A stretch of 48,547 bases of DNA from Desulfuromonadales bacterium (GTDB lineage Bacteria; Desulfobacterota; Desulfuromonadia; Desulfuromonadales; BM103), in assembly GCA_030145195.1 (NCBI GenBank), contig JAQYVY010000029.1, positions 1-48,547 on the forward strand. Direction: 5' to 3'. The position numbers and the translations under genes are program-made. Within the stretch, counting starts at the first letter, position 1. Each line of letters starts with the position of its first letter. Below the pieces are notes generated by a model, which was not told the origin of the DNA, did not search any database, and saw only the letters and a list, made by a program, of their open reading frames with translations. Shown here one piece after another: positions 35,405-45,289 of this stretch.

Positions 35405-35941
35405 TTAATCCACAGGTTTATCTTGCCATTCATAGCAGGTTTTGGTGCCAAGCCCCTTGTCTCGCGCATAATTCTCCAGTTTTCTACATTCAGACAAATT
35501 GAGAAAAAGACCTATTTCGTCCTTGGAAAAAGTGTCCCCTTCTCCTTCAGTAAAAACTGAAAAAGCATAGACTCTTGAAGGCATCTGTTTGGACTTTAAT
35601 ATTTCTTCAAAAACTGGCTCGCTAAAGGGGAGAGCTTCAACATAAATTGTGCATAAAGTCTCCGCGTTTCTGAAGGACAAATCCAAAATAGTTTTATTTT
35701 TTTTGTTCCCACTTGCAGCGGGAACCGGATTCAACTTATCGACCATTTGACAGTTAAGATCCCGATGTAAATGAATCTCCTCATGCAAAATAGCCGCGCC
35801 CGAAGAAATCGTAGCCAGCTGATCATCAAATATCTTTTCTGATTCAGACCTCTCACTCTTTTTACTGTCACAACCAGTCAAAATCACAAAAGTTAAAAGG
35901 ACAGCACAAATCTGAGTAAGAGCAGAATTTTCAACTAACAT
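35405..35941 (-). CDS. Hypothetical lipoprotein
   Basis: About 178 residues. Signal peptide and lipobox FVILTGC, then a charged linker (DSKKSERSESEKIF). The remainder has no recognised family; it holds three more cysteines (about residues 60-170), possibly forming disulfides. The ATG at 35941 is chosen because GGAG lies upstream and the lipobox then falls at residue 24; a start at 36001 would place it too far in. The lower GC and AT-rich codon use differ from neighbouring sucD, hinting at acquisition. Confidence 0.65.
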   Translation of the reverse strand: MLVENSALTQICAVLLTFVILTGCDSKKSERSESEKIFDDQLATISSGAAILHEEIHLHRDLNCQMVDKLNPVPAASGNKKNKTILDLSFRNAETLCTIYVEALPFSEPVFEEILKSKQMPSRVYAFSVFTEGEGDTFSKDEIGLFLNLSECRKLENYARDKGLGTKTCYEWQDKPVD

Positions 35942-36024
35942 CGCAAACTCCAAACCCCTCCGCAATCTCCCAACAAGCAGAAAAACAAAAAATATCGGCA
36001 CCTGTTCTGCTAACTGTTGGCCAC

Positions 36025-36903
36025 TTATTTGCCAAGCACCTCAGCAACCTTCTTACCAATATCCGCAGGAGATTGAACAACGTGCACTCCGCACGACTCC
36101 AAAGCCTTCATCTTGGCTGCTGCGGTATCATCTCCACCGGAGATAATCGCGCCAGCATGACCCATTCTTTTCCCCTTCGGAGCGGTCTGTCCGGCGATAA
36201 AGCTGACCACGGGCTTGTTGAAATGTTGCGCGATCCACTCTCCGGCCTTGACCTCGGCCTGACCACCGATCTCGCCGATCAGAACCACGCATTCGGTCTG
36301 AGCGTCATATTGAAACATCTCCAGGAGATCGATGTACTTCAGGCCGACGATAGGGTCGCCACCGATGCCAATACAAGTGGATTGACCAAAGCCAAAAGCG
36401 CTGACCTGCTTAACCGCTTCATAGGTCAGGGTCCCTGACTTGGAGATGATGCCGACCGTTCCGGGCGAGTGGATCTCTCCCGGCATGATGCCCAACTTGC
36501 ATTCGCCTGGGGTGATAACGCCCGGGCAGTTCGGACCGATAAGCATGGTTCTGGCAGAACCTGTGGCCATCAGGCGCTTAACCTTGATCATATCCTTAAC
36601 CGGAATCCCCTCGGTAATACAGACACAAAGATCAAGGTTTGCATCCACCGACTCGATAATAGCGTCCGCCGCATAAGCGGGGGGAACGTAGATGATCGAA
36701 GCGTTAGCACCGGTCTTGCGAATCGCTTCCTCGACGGTATCATAGACCGGCGTACCGTCAACCTCGCTACCACCTCTGCCGGGCACAACACCGCCGACGA
36801 TGTTGGTTCCATAATCCTTCATTTTCTGGGCGTGGAACTTACCCTGAGAACCGGAAATCCCCTGAACGACGACTTTCGTTCTGTTATTTACCAGGATGCT
36901 CAT
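36025..36903 (-). CDS. sucD: Succinyl-CoA synthetase alpha subunit
   Basis: Forms a TCA-cycle complex with SucC that interconverts succinyl-CoA and succinate with NTP formation. CoA-binding [14 protein letters not shown] at the N-terminus; the active-site histidine lies in [14 protein letters not shown]. At 292 residues it is the usual length. The start lies one base after the sucC stop, so the two are translationally coupled. Confidence 0.97.
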   Translation of the reverse strand: MSILVNNRTKVVVQGISGSQGKFHAQKMKDYGTNIVGGVVPGRGGSEVDGTPVYDTVEEAIRKTGANASIIYVPPAYAADAIIESVDANLDLCVCITEGIPVKDMIKVKRLMATGSARTMLIGPNCPGVITPGECKLGIMPGEIHSPGTVGIISKSGTLTYEAVKQVSAFGFGQSTCIGIGGDPIVGLKYIDLLEMFQYDAQTECVVLIGEIGGQAEVKAGEWIAQHFNKPVVSFIAGQTAPKGKRMGHAGAIISGGDDTAAAKMKALESCGVHVVQSPADIGKKVAEVLGK

Positions 36904-36904
36904 T

Positions 36905-38131
36905 TTACTCTCCCTCTTGCTCAGCCGTTACAGAAGCTTTCTTCTTTCCAACCTTGTCGCCGGAAGCGAGCTTCACTGCTTTCTCCGCGGCATCCGCCAT
37001 GGTGTCTCCGGTCACAATGTTCAACCCAGACTTGGCCGCACCGTCATGCAAAATCTTTCTGCCCTCTTTGACGTTGGTACCGTCCAGTCTGACCACGATG
37101 TGTTTGTCGCTGGGCACCTCTTCAGCGGCGGTCAAAACACCTTGCGCGATCAGATCGCAACGGACAATCCCGCCGAAGATATTCACAAAAATCACGTTGA
37201 CTTTCGGGTCAGTCAAAATGATCTTAAACGCTTCGCGAACCTTGTTGACGTCGGCACCGCCCCCGACATCAAGAAAGTTGGCCGGTTCGCCACCATTGAA
37301 CTTGATAATGTCCATCGTCGCCATAGCCAGACCGGCACCGTTGACCATACAGCCAATGTTCCCATCCATGCTCACATAGGAAAGGTCAAAAATCGAGGCT
37401 CTGACTTCTTGGGGTTCAAGCTCACCATAGTCTTTCATCTCTTCTATTTTTGGATGTCGAAACAGGGCATTGTCATCAATTGTCATCTTCGCATCAAGAC
37501 AGATGATTTCGCCCTCGCCGCTCACTACCATGGGGTTAATCTCGAGCATCATGGCATCGTGGTCAACAAAGCACTGATAGAGTTTATTGGCCACATCGGC
37601 AAATTGATTGAGCAGACTGGAATCCAAGCCTATTTTTTTGGCAATTTTTCTGCCGAGAAAATGCCCCATCCCAATCACCGGGTTGACGTAAGCTTTAATC
37701 ACCGCTGCTGGATTGTTTTTGGCAACTTCCTCGATCTCGACGCCGCCCTCGGCACTGGCAATAATCATGTATTGCTCAGAGTCCCGGTCAATCAGAAAGC
37801 TGAGATAAATTTCCTGTTTGATCTCCATCGCCTTCTCGATCAAGATCCGGTGAACAATCTTGCCTTCCGGCCCGGTCTGTTTGGTGACGATTTTCATCCC
37901 CAACATCTGCGTGGCTTCGTCGTAGGCTTCACTCACCGCTTTGACAACTTTGACGCCGCCTGCCTTGCCACGACCGCCAGCATGCACCTGCGCCTTGATC
38001 ACCCAGGCATCGCCTTTCAGTTCTTTCGCGACCCGCAACGCATCACTGGCTGTAGAGGCAACACCACCATCTGGAACGGGAACGCCATAATTTCTAAGCA
38101 GACCCTTAGCTTGAAATTCATGCAAATACAT
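36905..38131 (-). CDS. sucC: Succinyl-CoA synthetase beta subunit
   Basis: ATP-grasp subunit partner of SucD. N-terminus [22 protein letters not shown], the [17 protein letters not shown] nucleotide region and the [12 protein letters not shown] signature are all present. 408 residues, about 20 longer than E. coli SucC because of a Lys/Glu-rich C-terminal tail ([16 protein letters not shown]). GGAG lies before the ATG and a promoter is visible upstream. Confidence 0.97.
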   Translation of the reverse strand: MYLHEFQAKGLLRNYGVPVPDGGVASTASDALRVAKELKGDAWVIKAQVHAGGRGKAGGVKVVKAVSEAYDEATQMLGMKIVTKQTGPEGKIVHRILIEKAMEIKQEIYLSFLIDRDSEQYMIIASAEGGVEIEEVAKNNPAAVIKAYVNPVIGMGHFLGRKIAKKIGLDSSLLNQFADVANKLYQCFVDHDAMMLEINPMVVSGEGEIICLDAKMTIDDNALFRHPKIEEMKDYGELEPQEVRASIFDLSYVSMDGNIGCMVNGAGLAMATMDIIKFNGGEPANFLDVGGGADVNKVREAFKIILTDPKVNVIFVNIFGGIVRCDLIAQGVLTAAEEVPSDKHIVVRLDGTNVKEGRKILHDGAAKSGLNIVTGDTMADAAEKAVKLASGDKVGKKKASVTAEQEGE

Positions 38132-38176
38132 GGTTCATCTCCATTAATCTTCTTTCTGGCCTAAACGATCGCTCGC

Positions 38177-38205
38177 CTTATATTGAGACACAATAAAACT
38201 AACAA
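38177..38205 (-). promoter_or_regulatory. sucCD promoter
   Basis: On the minus strand TTGTTA (38200-38205), 17-base spacer, TATAAG (38177-38182), about 45 bases before the sucC start. Confidence 0.55.
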
Positions 38206-38486
38206 AACTTAATGTTTCAATAGTACCGAATCATATCAAGGAGTGCAAATGATTCCATAGAGTTCATACGACGGCGGTCACTCGAACTTAAGACCCTCTA
38301 GCCCAAAGGCTCTTACGCTATGCGACAGATCTTACGACCAAGAGCGCTTACGCGAGACGATCTCTAAAATCACCACTCTGCATATACTCAACTCCACGAC
38401 TTTTCACTTTCGTTTCAGCTGTTATGCTTATTATCCCAACGGTGTAATCTGGTTCTCCAGATATCATCCTTATCAATGAGGAACCC
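38206..38486. other. Intergenic region between sucC and gapN
   Basis: Divergent upstream DNA. A stretch at 38272-38345, read on the minus strand, vaguely resembles the 3' half of a tRNA (AAGTTCGAGT), but the arms do not pair. No gene supported. Confidence 0.4.
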
Positions 38487-38603
38487 ATGACCCAACTTGT
38501 CCCCCGGCCTTTTGCCAAAACGCAGGACTTTGCTGTCGAGCCAAGCAGCCTTTTGCGAAACCACAGCTTCACGGCCCTGACTGACCTACATTGGAGAAGT
38601 TAA
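38487..38603 (+). CDS. Possible 38-residue upstream ORF of gapN
   Basis: ATG at 38487 with GAGG just upstream opens a 38-codon frame (MTQLVPRPFAKTQDFAVEPS...) that ends in TAA at 38603, one base before the gapN ATG. The gapN ribosome site GGAGAAG lies inside it. It could be a leader whose translation affects gapN, or chance. No homologue recognised. Confidence 0.3.
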   Translation: MTQLVPRPFAKTQDFAVEPSSLLRNHSFTALTDLHWRS

Positions 38604-38604
38604 T

Positions 38605-40233
38605 ATGTCTGCACTCGGCCAACAACTTTCGCGTATTTTCCCTCGTACTGAAGATGTCCCTGAGACCCACCGGTTGCCAGCCTTCACCGATCAGACTGAA
38701 TACCTGATTAACGGGGAGTTCCGCCACTGGCAGGGACCGATGGGCGAGGCCTTTTCTCCGGTGCGACTGCGAACCGCCAATGCCTTGATGCCAGTCCCTC
38801 TTGGCCGCTACCCCTTATTGACTGAAGCCGAAGCGTTGACCGCACTCGACGCCGCAGTGGCCGCTTATGACCATGGTCGGGGTCACTGGCCGACCATGTC
38901 GGTCGCCGCGCGCATTGGCCATATCAAAGAGTTTCTACGCCGCTTCAAGGACTGCCGTACCGAGGTGGTCAAACTGCTGATGTGGGAAGTGGGCAAGAGT
39001 CTGGCCGACTCGGAAAAAGAATTTGATCGTACCGCTGTTTACATTGAAGACACCATCGAAGCCCTCAAGGATCTCGACCGCACCTCTTCACGGCTCGACA
39101 TTCGCGAAGGAATCATCGGCCAGATCCGCCGCGGGCCTCTGGGAGTGGTGCTCTGCATGGGCCCATTCAACTACCCGCTGAATGAAACCTTCACGACCCT
39201 GATCCCGGCTCTGATCATGGGCAACACCGTGGTATTCAAACCGCCGCGCCTGGGTATTTTACTCTATCGTCCGCTACTGGCAGCCTTTCGCGACGCCTTC
39301 CCCGCTGGAGTAGTCAACACCGTATTCGGCGAGGGGCGCAAAGTCGTTGGCCCGCTGATGGCTACCGGCAAAATTGACGTGCTGGCCTTCATCGGCTCAA
39401 GCCAGGCAGCCGACGCCCTAAAAAAACAACACCCGGCTCCGCATCGGCTACGCTGCGTCCTCGGTATGGGTGCCAAGAACCCGGCCATAGTGCTGGCTGA
39501 CGCCGATCTCGAACTGGCCGTCAGAGAATGTATTCTCGGTTCACTCTCCTTCAATGGTCAACGCTGCACGGCCATCAAAATAATTTTCGTCCACAAAGAT
39601 CTTGTCGATCGTTTCCTCAAAAAAATGACCATCGCCATAAAGGAGCTACCGTGCGGCATGCCATGGGATCCAGGGGTGTTCATCACCCCCCTGCCAGAAC
39701 CAGGCAAGCCCGCACAGCTGGGCGAACTGCTAAAGGACGCTCTCAACCGGGGGGCGCAGATCATCAACCCGGAAGGGGGTACCTGTAACGACAGCTTCTT
39801 CTATCCGGCTTTGGTCTACCCGGTCGCTGCGGGTATGCGACTGTACGACGAGGAACAGTTCGGTCCGGTGGTCCCGGTCGTCCCCTTTGATGATGTTGAA
39901 ACGCCAATCAACTACGTCGTCGAATCTGACTTCGGCCAGCAGTTGAGCATTTTCAGCAGCAGTCCCGACGCCACCGCCGCCCTCATTGATCCGTTAGTTA
40001 ATCAGGTTTGCCGGGTTAATCTCAACAGCCAGTGCCAACGCGGACCAGACACCTTTCCCTTCACCGGGCGCAAGGGGTCGGCTGAAGGGACCTTGTCAGT
40101 TTCCGACGCCCTGCGGGTTTTCTCTATCCGCACCCTGGTGGCAACCAAGGACCTGGAGAAGAACAAGGAACTGATCCGGCAGATCATCCACGAGCGCAAA
40201 TCAAATTTTCTATCTACGGATTTCATTCTCTAA
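38605..40233 (+). CDS. gapN: GapN-like NADP-dependent aldehyde dehydrogenase
   Basis: 542-residue aldehyde dehydrogenase close to non-phosphorylating glyceraldehyde-3-phosphate dehydrogenases, which oxidise GAP to 3-phosphoglycerate with NADPH formation. Catalytic Cys321 is in SFNGQRCTA and the oxyanion Asn189 in GPFNYPLNE. The usual general-base Glu in LELGGK is replaced: this protein reads CVLGMGAKNP, with Gly at the aligned position. The C-terminus has the GapN-like QRGPDTFPFTGRKGSAEGTLSV. Substrate could be another aldehyde; GapN is the best guess. Confidence 0.8.
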   Translation: MSALGQQLSRIFPRTEDVPETHRLPAFTDQTEYLINGEFRHWQGPMGEAFSPVRLRTANALMPVPLGRYPLLTEAEALTALDAAVAAYDHGRGHWPTMSVAARIGHIKEFLRRFKDCRTEVVKLLMWEVGKSLADSEKEFDRTAVYIEDTIEALKDLDRTSSRLDIREGIIGQIRRGPLGVVLCMGPFNYPLNETFTTLIPALIMGNTVVFKPPRLGILLYRPLLAAFRDAFPAGVVNTVFGEGRKVVGPLMATGKIDVLAFIGSSQAADALKKQHPAPHRLRCVLGMGAKNPAIVLADADLELAVRECILGSLSFNGQRCTAIKIIFVHKDLVDRFLKKMTIAIKELPCGMPWDPGVFITPLPEPGKPAQLGELLKDALNRGAQIINPEGGTCNDSFFYPALVYPVAAGMRLYDEEQFGPVVPVVPFDDVETPINYVVESDFGQQLSIFSSSPDATAALIDPLVNQVCRVNLNSQCQRGPDTFPFTGRKGSAEGTLSVSDALRVFSIRTLVATKDLEKNKELIRQIIHERKSNFLSTDFIL

Positions 40234-40259
40234 CGAGGGGCAGGCCTACAGTTCCAACA

Positions 40260-42053
40260 TTAACTTTCACCGCTAACAGCGCACGGAAAGGTGCAGGTGA
40301 CAACCGAGCCCTGCCCTATGGCACTTTCGACCCGGATACTCCCGCCATGCGCTTCAACAATCTGCTTAACGATGCTCATGCCCAAACCGAAACCTTGCGT
40401 TGCCGAATCAGCAGTGTCGGCGCGATAAAACTTATCAAAAACATGCTCGATCTGTTCTGGGGTCATGCCGATCCCCTGATCCTCGACCCTGACCTCCCAG
40501 CACCCGACAAGCGAGCGACCGACCACTGTAATTTCAGCAGCTCCGGGTGAGTACTTCACAGCATTACTCAACAAGTTCTCGAGGACTTGCTTGATCTTAT
40601 GGCGGTCCAGAAAAACCTTGGGGTGCTCAGCTACTTCGACAAAATCGAGGTGGAAAGTGTGTCTCGAATCATGATCCCGGTAAAATTCGACGGTTTTTGT
40701 CAAAAGCTCTTTAAAATCGACTTCCTGCAAATCCAGAGTCACGGCATATCCATTTTCTATGCGACTCACATCCAAAAGGTCATCGACGATGCGAATGATG
40801 GATTCCCCTCTATCGTGGACCTCATGGAGAAAATCCTGTTTTTGTGCTTCGCTAAAGCCACCAAACTCGCCTGGAGTAAGCAGGAATTCGGTAAACCCCA
40901 TGATGGCACTCAGGGGAGTTCTTAGTTCGTGAGCCGCCATTGAAATAAACTCGTTCTTGGACTGATTCATTTCCACCAAAACCTGCTGAGCTGCTTTTTC
41001 GGTCGTAATATCTCGCAGGGCAATCAGCATACAAAGATCCTGATGAATCTCGAACAGGCGGGCCGAGAGCTGGACGATCCTGATCGTTCCGTTGCTGAGG
41101 CGAACTTCCGTCTCAAAATTATTGATCTGACCGTTTCGTTGCAAACCCTTCCGGAAATCCTTCCTCATGTTGCGGTCAATCCCGAGGTCAAGCTCTCCGA
41201 CGTTAGAACCGACGGCTTGACTCCGCACAATCCCGGTCCAAGTCTCAAACGATTTATTGACATCAATAACCAGCCCATCATTGAAATGGGCAATGACGAC
41301 CGGGTCAGGACTCAACTCAAAGACCAAACGGAAGCGAGCTTCCGTTTCTTGTAGCGCCATAACCGACAGCTTGTGCTCCCCGACTTCCTTTTCCAGCTCT
41401 CGCGAGTAGGTATCCAAGCGCTCGATAATGGGCCTGCCAACCCGAAAAAACAGGGTTGTGCCAGCAAAAACAACAAAGAGGGCAATAGAAGTCGCCAAAA
41501 GTCCGGACTTGATGAAAGGAGCACGAATTTCAGAGAGATCGATCTTCGCCACAATCCCTAAGTTCAGCACGGCGACTGGCTCATAGGCGGCCAATACCGT
41601 TTCGCCACGGTAATCAAGTCCAACAATGGTGCCGGACTGCCCCTTGAGCGCTAGCCGCATCGGTTCGGCAAGTTCAGAGTCAAAAGCAACCGGAGCGGGA
41701 CGTTCAACAGTGTCGAGTCTGTGTCGCAAAACAAAAGCGATGAAGTCCCCTTCCGCCCGCGCCAGCGTAAATTCACCCGTCTCGCCAAAGCCGACATACC
41801 GCTCATGAGCTTTGACTGTCAGATTTATTGCCTCCTGAAACGGTTCATAATCCGGCCTTGGGGCCCGACCTTTAATCTCGTGGCGGGCAACGGATTCAAT
41901 CAAGCGCGCCTGGCTCTGCGCGGTCACTTCGAGCATGGCCCGGTGCTGTTGAATCTGATGGTCGTAGAGCACGACGATGATGGTTACAATGATCGTCATG
42001 CTCACCGCAACCATGATGAGAGCCAAAAAAAGGAATCTGCTTCTCGCTTTCAT
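40260..42053 (-). CDS. Membrane PAS sensor histidine kinase
   Basis: About 597 residues. TM1 (FLFLALIMVAVSMTIIVTII), a periplasmic sensor of about 140 residues (VGFGETGEFTLARAEGDFIAFVL, similar to dCache-like sensors), TM2 (LLATSIALFVVFAGTTLFF), a PAS domain, HisKA (SMAAHELRTP, His near 375) and HATPase (NLLSNAVKYSP, GFGLGMSIVKQ). All phosphotransfer motifs are intact. Start at ATG 42053 with AAAGGTGAG upstream; a start at 42074 would add seven residues. Its gene is convergent with gapN. No response regulator lies nearby. Confidence 0.92.
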   Translation of the reverse strand: MKARSRFLFLALIMVAVSMTIIVTIIVVLYDHQIQQHRAMLEVTAQSQARLIESVARHEIKGRAPRPDYEPFQEAINLTVKAHERYVGFGETGEFTLARAEGDFIAFVLRHRLDTVERPAPVAFDSELAEPMRLALKGQSGTIVGLDYRGETVLAAYEPVAVLNLGIVAKIDLSEIRAPFIKSGLLATSIALFVVFAGTTLFFRVGRPIIERLDTYSRELEKEVGEHKLSVMALQETEARFRLVFELSPDPVVIAHFNDGLVIDVNKSFETWTGIVRSQAVGSNVGELDLGIDRNMRKDFRKGLQRNGQINNFETEVRLSNGTIRIVQLSARLFEIHQDLCMLIALRDITTEKAAQQVLVEMNQSKNEFISMAAHELRTPLSAIMGFTEFLLTPGEFGGFSEAQKQDFLHEVHDRGESIIRIVDDLLDVSRIENGYAVTLDLQEVDFKELLTKTVEFYRDHDSRHTFHLDFVEVAEHPKVFLDRHKIKQVLENLLSNAVKYSPGAAEITVVGRSLVGCWEVRVEDQGIGMTPEQIEHVFDKFYRADTADSATQGFGLGMSIVKQIVEAHGGSIRVESAIGQGSVVTCTFPCAVSGES

Positions 42054-42231
42054 GAACTCACCTTTGTCAGGCAATTTGATACATTTGGAACATGGGGACA
42101 GGAATCAAGTCGCAACTAACCGGACTCTAACTGTTTGATTGAAAATCAAACGGTATTTTAACACAACCATGCCGATCATTACCAGCTTGGTTATACAATA
42201 AAATTGGGCCGCGGCCAGCCTTGAAAAAGTC

Positions 42232-42265
42232 AAAAAAACTGCGGGGATGGAATCCATCCCCGCAG
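42232..42265 (-). terminator. Intrinsic terminator of the subtilase gene
   Basis: On the minus strand a perfect 12-bp stem (CTGCGGGGATGG/CCATCCCCGCAG) is followed by seven T residues, 32 bases after the subtilase stop. Confidence 0.95.
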
Positions 42266-42296
42266 CATTTACCAGCTATTTGGTCAAACTATTCGC

Positions 42297-44759
42297 TCAT
42301 GGCACAATTATCGTATCACTGGTCTCAACATTGTCAGTCGGGTTGTAGCTCCAACCCGCCAGACTGACCGAATCTATGGTCAAAACAAATGGCGTCTCGG
42401 AAGAGGGATCTTTGACGCGGTTCGAGATCAACGTCACCTTGCCGTCGCCACCTGTCACAGCGGTATCACTGCCACTGGTGGCACCGCTCCAGATGCCCGT
42501 CACAACCACTCCGGGCACTGGCAAATTGTCAGCATCAACGATAGCGATCGTCGCCTCGGCTAAGACTCGCGTAACTTTCCGGCGGGCATCCACATTCAGG
42601 GAGAGATCGATCGCAGCGACATGCATGCTCTGCACGGCAGACTCCGTCACGCTGACCGTGAGCTGGTCACTGCCCGTTGCGCCCTGATTGTCGGTCACCG
42701 TCAAGGTAACCGGGTACTCTCCGGCAGAGCCGTAAACGTGCGCCCCCTCGACCCCACTGGTTGTCGCACCATCACCGAAATCCCAGTCATAGGACACAAG
42801 CACCCCATCAGGATCATAGGAACCAGAAGCATTGAAGACGATGCTAGTTCCGGTTGTCGCCGCAAGATCAGATCCGGCAGCAGCGACTGGAGCAACATTA
42901 AGCGCTGCAATAGAGGCCTTTGTCACAGCCACAGTTGAATCGAGAGCACCGTCATTGACGATCAAGCTAACGGTATAGACGCCGCTCGAAGCATAAGTAT
43001 GATTGGGGCTGAGCGTGGTGCCAGTCGCGCCGTCGCCGAAATCCCAACGGTAAGACAGGGGAGCACCCTCCGGGTCATAGGAGCCGGTCGCATCGAAGGT
43101 AACCAGGCTGCCTTCAGTCCCACTGTAGGGGCCATGGATTATCGCCACCGGGGCACCATCGGGAACCTCGACGATGGTCGCCGTGGTTGTCGCCGGGCTG
43201 GAAGCCTCCAGCCCATCGTTGACCACCAGCGTGACGGTGTAGACACCACCGGCCAGATAACTATGGGTCGGGTTGCTGCCGCTGCCATTTGCGCCGTCAC
43301 CGAAATCCCAGATGTAGGTCAGAGTCCCATCTTCAGGGTCATATGAGGCGGTGCCGTCAAAGCTGACGAGTTGATTCTCCGTGCCCACATACGGACCACC
43401 GGCCACAGCAACCGGCGGACTGTTTGGAACCGCTGAATAGTTAAGAGCCGCCGCAGCATCAAGAAGCCCCCATCCATAGGCTGGGTCCCAGCCTGGAGCA
43501 CCATGGTCCTCGGCCGTTGCCTGCAGCGCTTCACGAACCTGGTCCGGGCTGGTGGCCACTCCGGATGCGATCAACAGGGCGGCGACCCCGCTGACATGTG
43601 GTGCCGCCATAGAGGTTCCTTGATAGAAGTAGTAACCAAAATCCGTGGGACTGCTGCCAAAGGTCTGTTGCAGAACACCATCGACATAACCGTCGCCGTT
43701 CTGATCAACATTAAGGTCACCACCAGGAGCTGTGATATCAAGAGAAGCTCCGCCATTAGAATAGTATGAGACGGTTTCATCATAACGGGTGGCACCGACC
43801 GCAATACAGTAGGCGTCATAAGCCGCCGGGTAACCGACCGTGTCCGGATCGCCGTCATTACCAGAAGAACAGACAATGGTTACCCCTTTACCGTGGGCAT
43901 AGGACAGCGCGTTTTCCAGAGTAATTGAACCACTGCCCCCACCCAGGCTCATATTGATGACCTTGGCACCGTTGTCTGCAGCGAAGTAAATCCCCTCTGC
44001 GATCGCTGCGTAGCTGCCACTGCCACTGCTATCGAGAACCTTGATCGGCATGATCGCCGTACCGTAGGCGATCCCGGCCACCCCGGTCCCATTATTAGTA
44101 CTCTGAGCGATGGTTCCGGTCACATGGGTTCCATGCCCGGCGTCATCGTTGGGGTGTGCATCATTATTAACAAAGTCGTAACCGGGCACGAAGTAGGTAT
44201 CAGCAAGGTCTGGGGCCTGAGTGTAAGTGACGACGGTTGTCCTGCGCCGGACGACACTCTCCTCCTGGTAATTCTCGTAAGCCACCCCCGTGTCGATCAC
44301 GGCAACAATAATGTTCGGGTCACCGCTGCTGATCCCCCAGGCCCCTTCCATGTGAATTCCGCCGTAAGCGGCATTGTCAAGATTCCACTGATACGAGTAG
44401 TAGGGGTCTGTCGGGATGGCATGGGCCTTGGCCAGATAATTCGGTTCGGCGTACGCGACCTCAGGCTGTTGCCGATAGGCTGCCACCAGCTCGGCAACCC
44501 GGCCCTTTGCTGGAATCTGCAGTCGCATAAACTGGCCGGGTTTGCTGTGAGCTTTTTTAGTTACCTTAAAGCGACTATTAACTTTTTCGATCACTGGGTC
44601 GCCGACTCCGGGCTTGAACTTCACCAAAAGCTCATCCGCAACCCACTCTGTTTGCGGCGCAAGATCTGGTCCGGTGGAGAATTCCGCTTGAGCATCTGAA
44701 ACCGGAGTGACGAGCAAAATCAGCAGGAATGTCAATATCCAACCGCATAATTTATTCAT
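42297..44759 (-). CDS. Secreted subtilisin-like protease with PKD domains
   Basis: About 820 residues. Signal peptide (MNKLCGWILTFLLILLVTPV), a fervidolysin-type propeptide (ADELLVKFKPG..., to about 110), and an S8 catalytic domain: Asp156 (AVIDTGVA), His209 (GHGTHVTG), oxyanion Asn301 (SSGNDG), Ser383 (GTSMAAPHVSG). Three PKD domains follow (about 450-710, each with SYDPE/D...WDFGDGA), then a 90-residue beta-sandwich-like C-terminal region. ATG 44759 has AGAAGG nine bases upstream. All catalytic residues are intact; extracellular protein or polysaccharide-associated degradation is likely. Confidence 0.95.
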   Translation of the reverse strand: MNKLCGWILTFLLILLVTPVSDAQAEFSTGPDLAPQTEWVADELLVKFKPGVGDPVIEKVNSRFKVTKKAHSKPGQFMRLQIPAKGRVAELVAAYRQQPEVAYAEPNYLAKAHAIPTDPYYSYQWNLDNAAYGGIHMEGAWGISSGDPNIIVAVIDTGVAYENYQEESVVRRRTTVVTYTQAPDLADTYFVPGYDFVNNDAHPNDDAGHGTHVTGTIAQSTNNGTGVAGIAYGTAIMPIKVLDSSGSGSYAAIAEGIYFAADNGAKVINMSLGGGSGSITLENALSYAHGKGVTIVCSSGNDGDPDTVGYPAAYDAYCIAVGATRYDETVSYYSNGGASLDITAPGGDLNVDQNGDGYVDGVLQQTFGSSPTDFGYYFYQGTSMAAPHVSGVAALLIASGVATSPDQVREALQATAEDHGAPGWDPAYGWGLLDAAAALNYSAVPNSPPVAVAGGPYVGTENQLVSFDGTASYDPEDGTLTYIWDFGDGANGSGSNPTHSYLAGGVYTVTLVVNDGLEASSPATTTATIVEVPDGAPVAIIHGPYSGTEGSLVTFDATGSYDPEGAPLSYRWDFGDGATGTTLSPNHTYASSGVYTVSLIVNDGALDSTVAVTKASIAALNVAPVAAAGSDLAATTGTSIVFNASGSYDPDGVLVSYDWDFGDGATTSGVEGAHVYGSAGEYPVTLTVTDNQGATGSDQLTVSVTESAVQSMHVAAIDLSLNVDARRKVTRVLAEATIAIVDADNLPVPGVVVTGIWSGATSGSDTAVTGGDGKVTLISNRVKDPSSETPFVLTIDSVSLAGWSYNPTDNVETSDTIIVP

Positions 44760-45289
44760 GACTATCATCCTTCTACTTTGAAAAACGGGTTAAAACAAAT
44801 TCTTGAGACGGGGTTGATTGAAAAGGACATCAGAAAGAAAATCAATTTCTTCAGGAGGTCCATTGCCAACAACCTGAGCCCATTTACTTAACACTATAAC
44901 ATCAGTTAGCAGATTGCATGCCAGCCCCCGGCCAGCGGGCCTTTGGCAGAAAACGACCGGATACCCGCTGCCACAGATTACAAGCAACTGAGATGACTGA
45001 ATTATTTCACTCTGAATTGTTAAGATGGGGGCAAACAGGGGGCGGGTGGATTAACGGCAAATAACGTTATCGAACGACAAAAATGTGTCACAAAGTTGCT
45101 TCGGGGGGATGACCAGGAGAAACAGCGCAACAGAGGATACTGCTGGCGGGACACGTCTTGCACCGATCACCTCTTCCGAGCGCAACCAGCACCAAGTTTG
45201 ACGATTATAGGGTTCAGCACAATCAAACGGGTATTGAGCAAAATAACGCTTGGTGATTTTTTGAACTGAGCTTGTGTGGCTTTTAAGCG
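44760..45289. other. Gap without a supported gene
   Basis: Upstream region of the subtilase gene. An 80-codon frame (45051-45293, minus) lacks a ribosome site and a family and is not called. No repeats or RNA genes recognised. Confidence 0.4.

Noticed and set aside
36896-38164. 422-codon plus-strand frame opposite sucC
   Set aside because: Antisense to a certain SucC; composition follows the complementary codons.
38272-38345. tRNA-like 3' half on the minus strand (AAGTTCGAGT)
   Set aside because: The T-stem and acceptor do not pair and no matching 5' half or CCA-proximal acceptor is present; at most a decayed tRNA.
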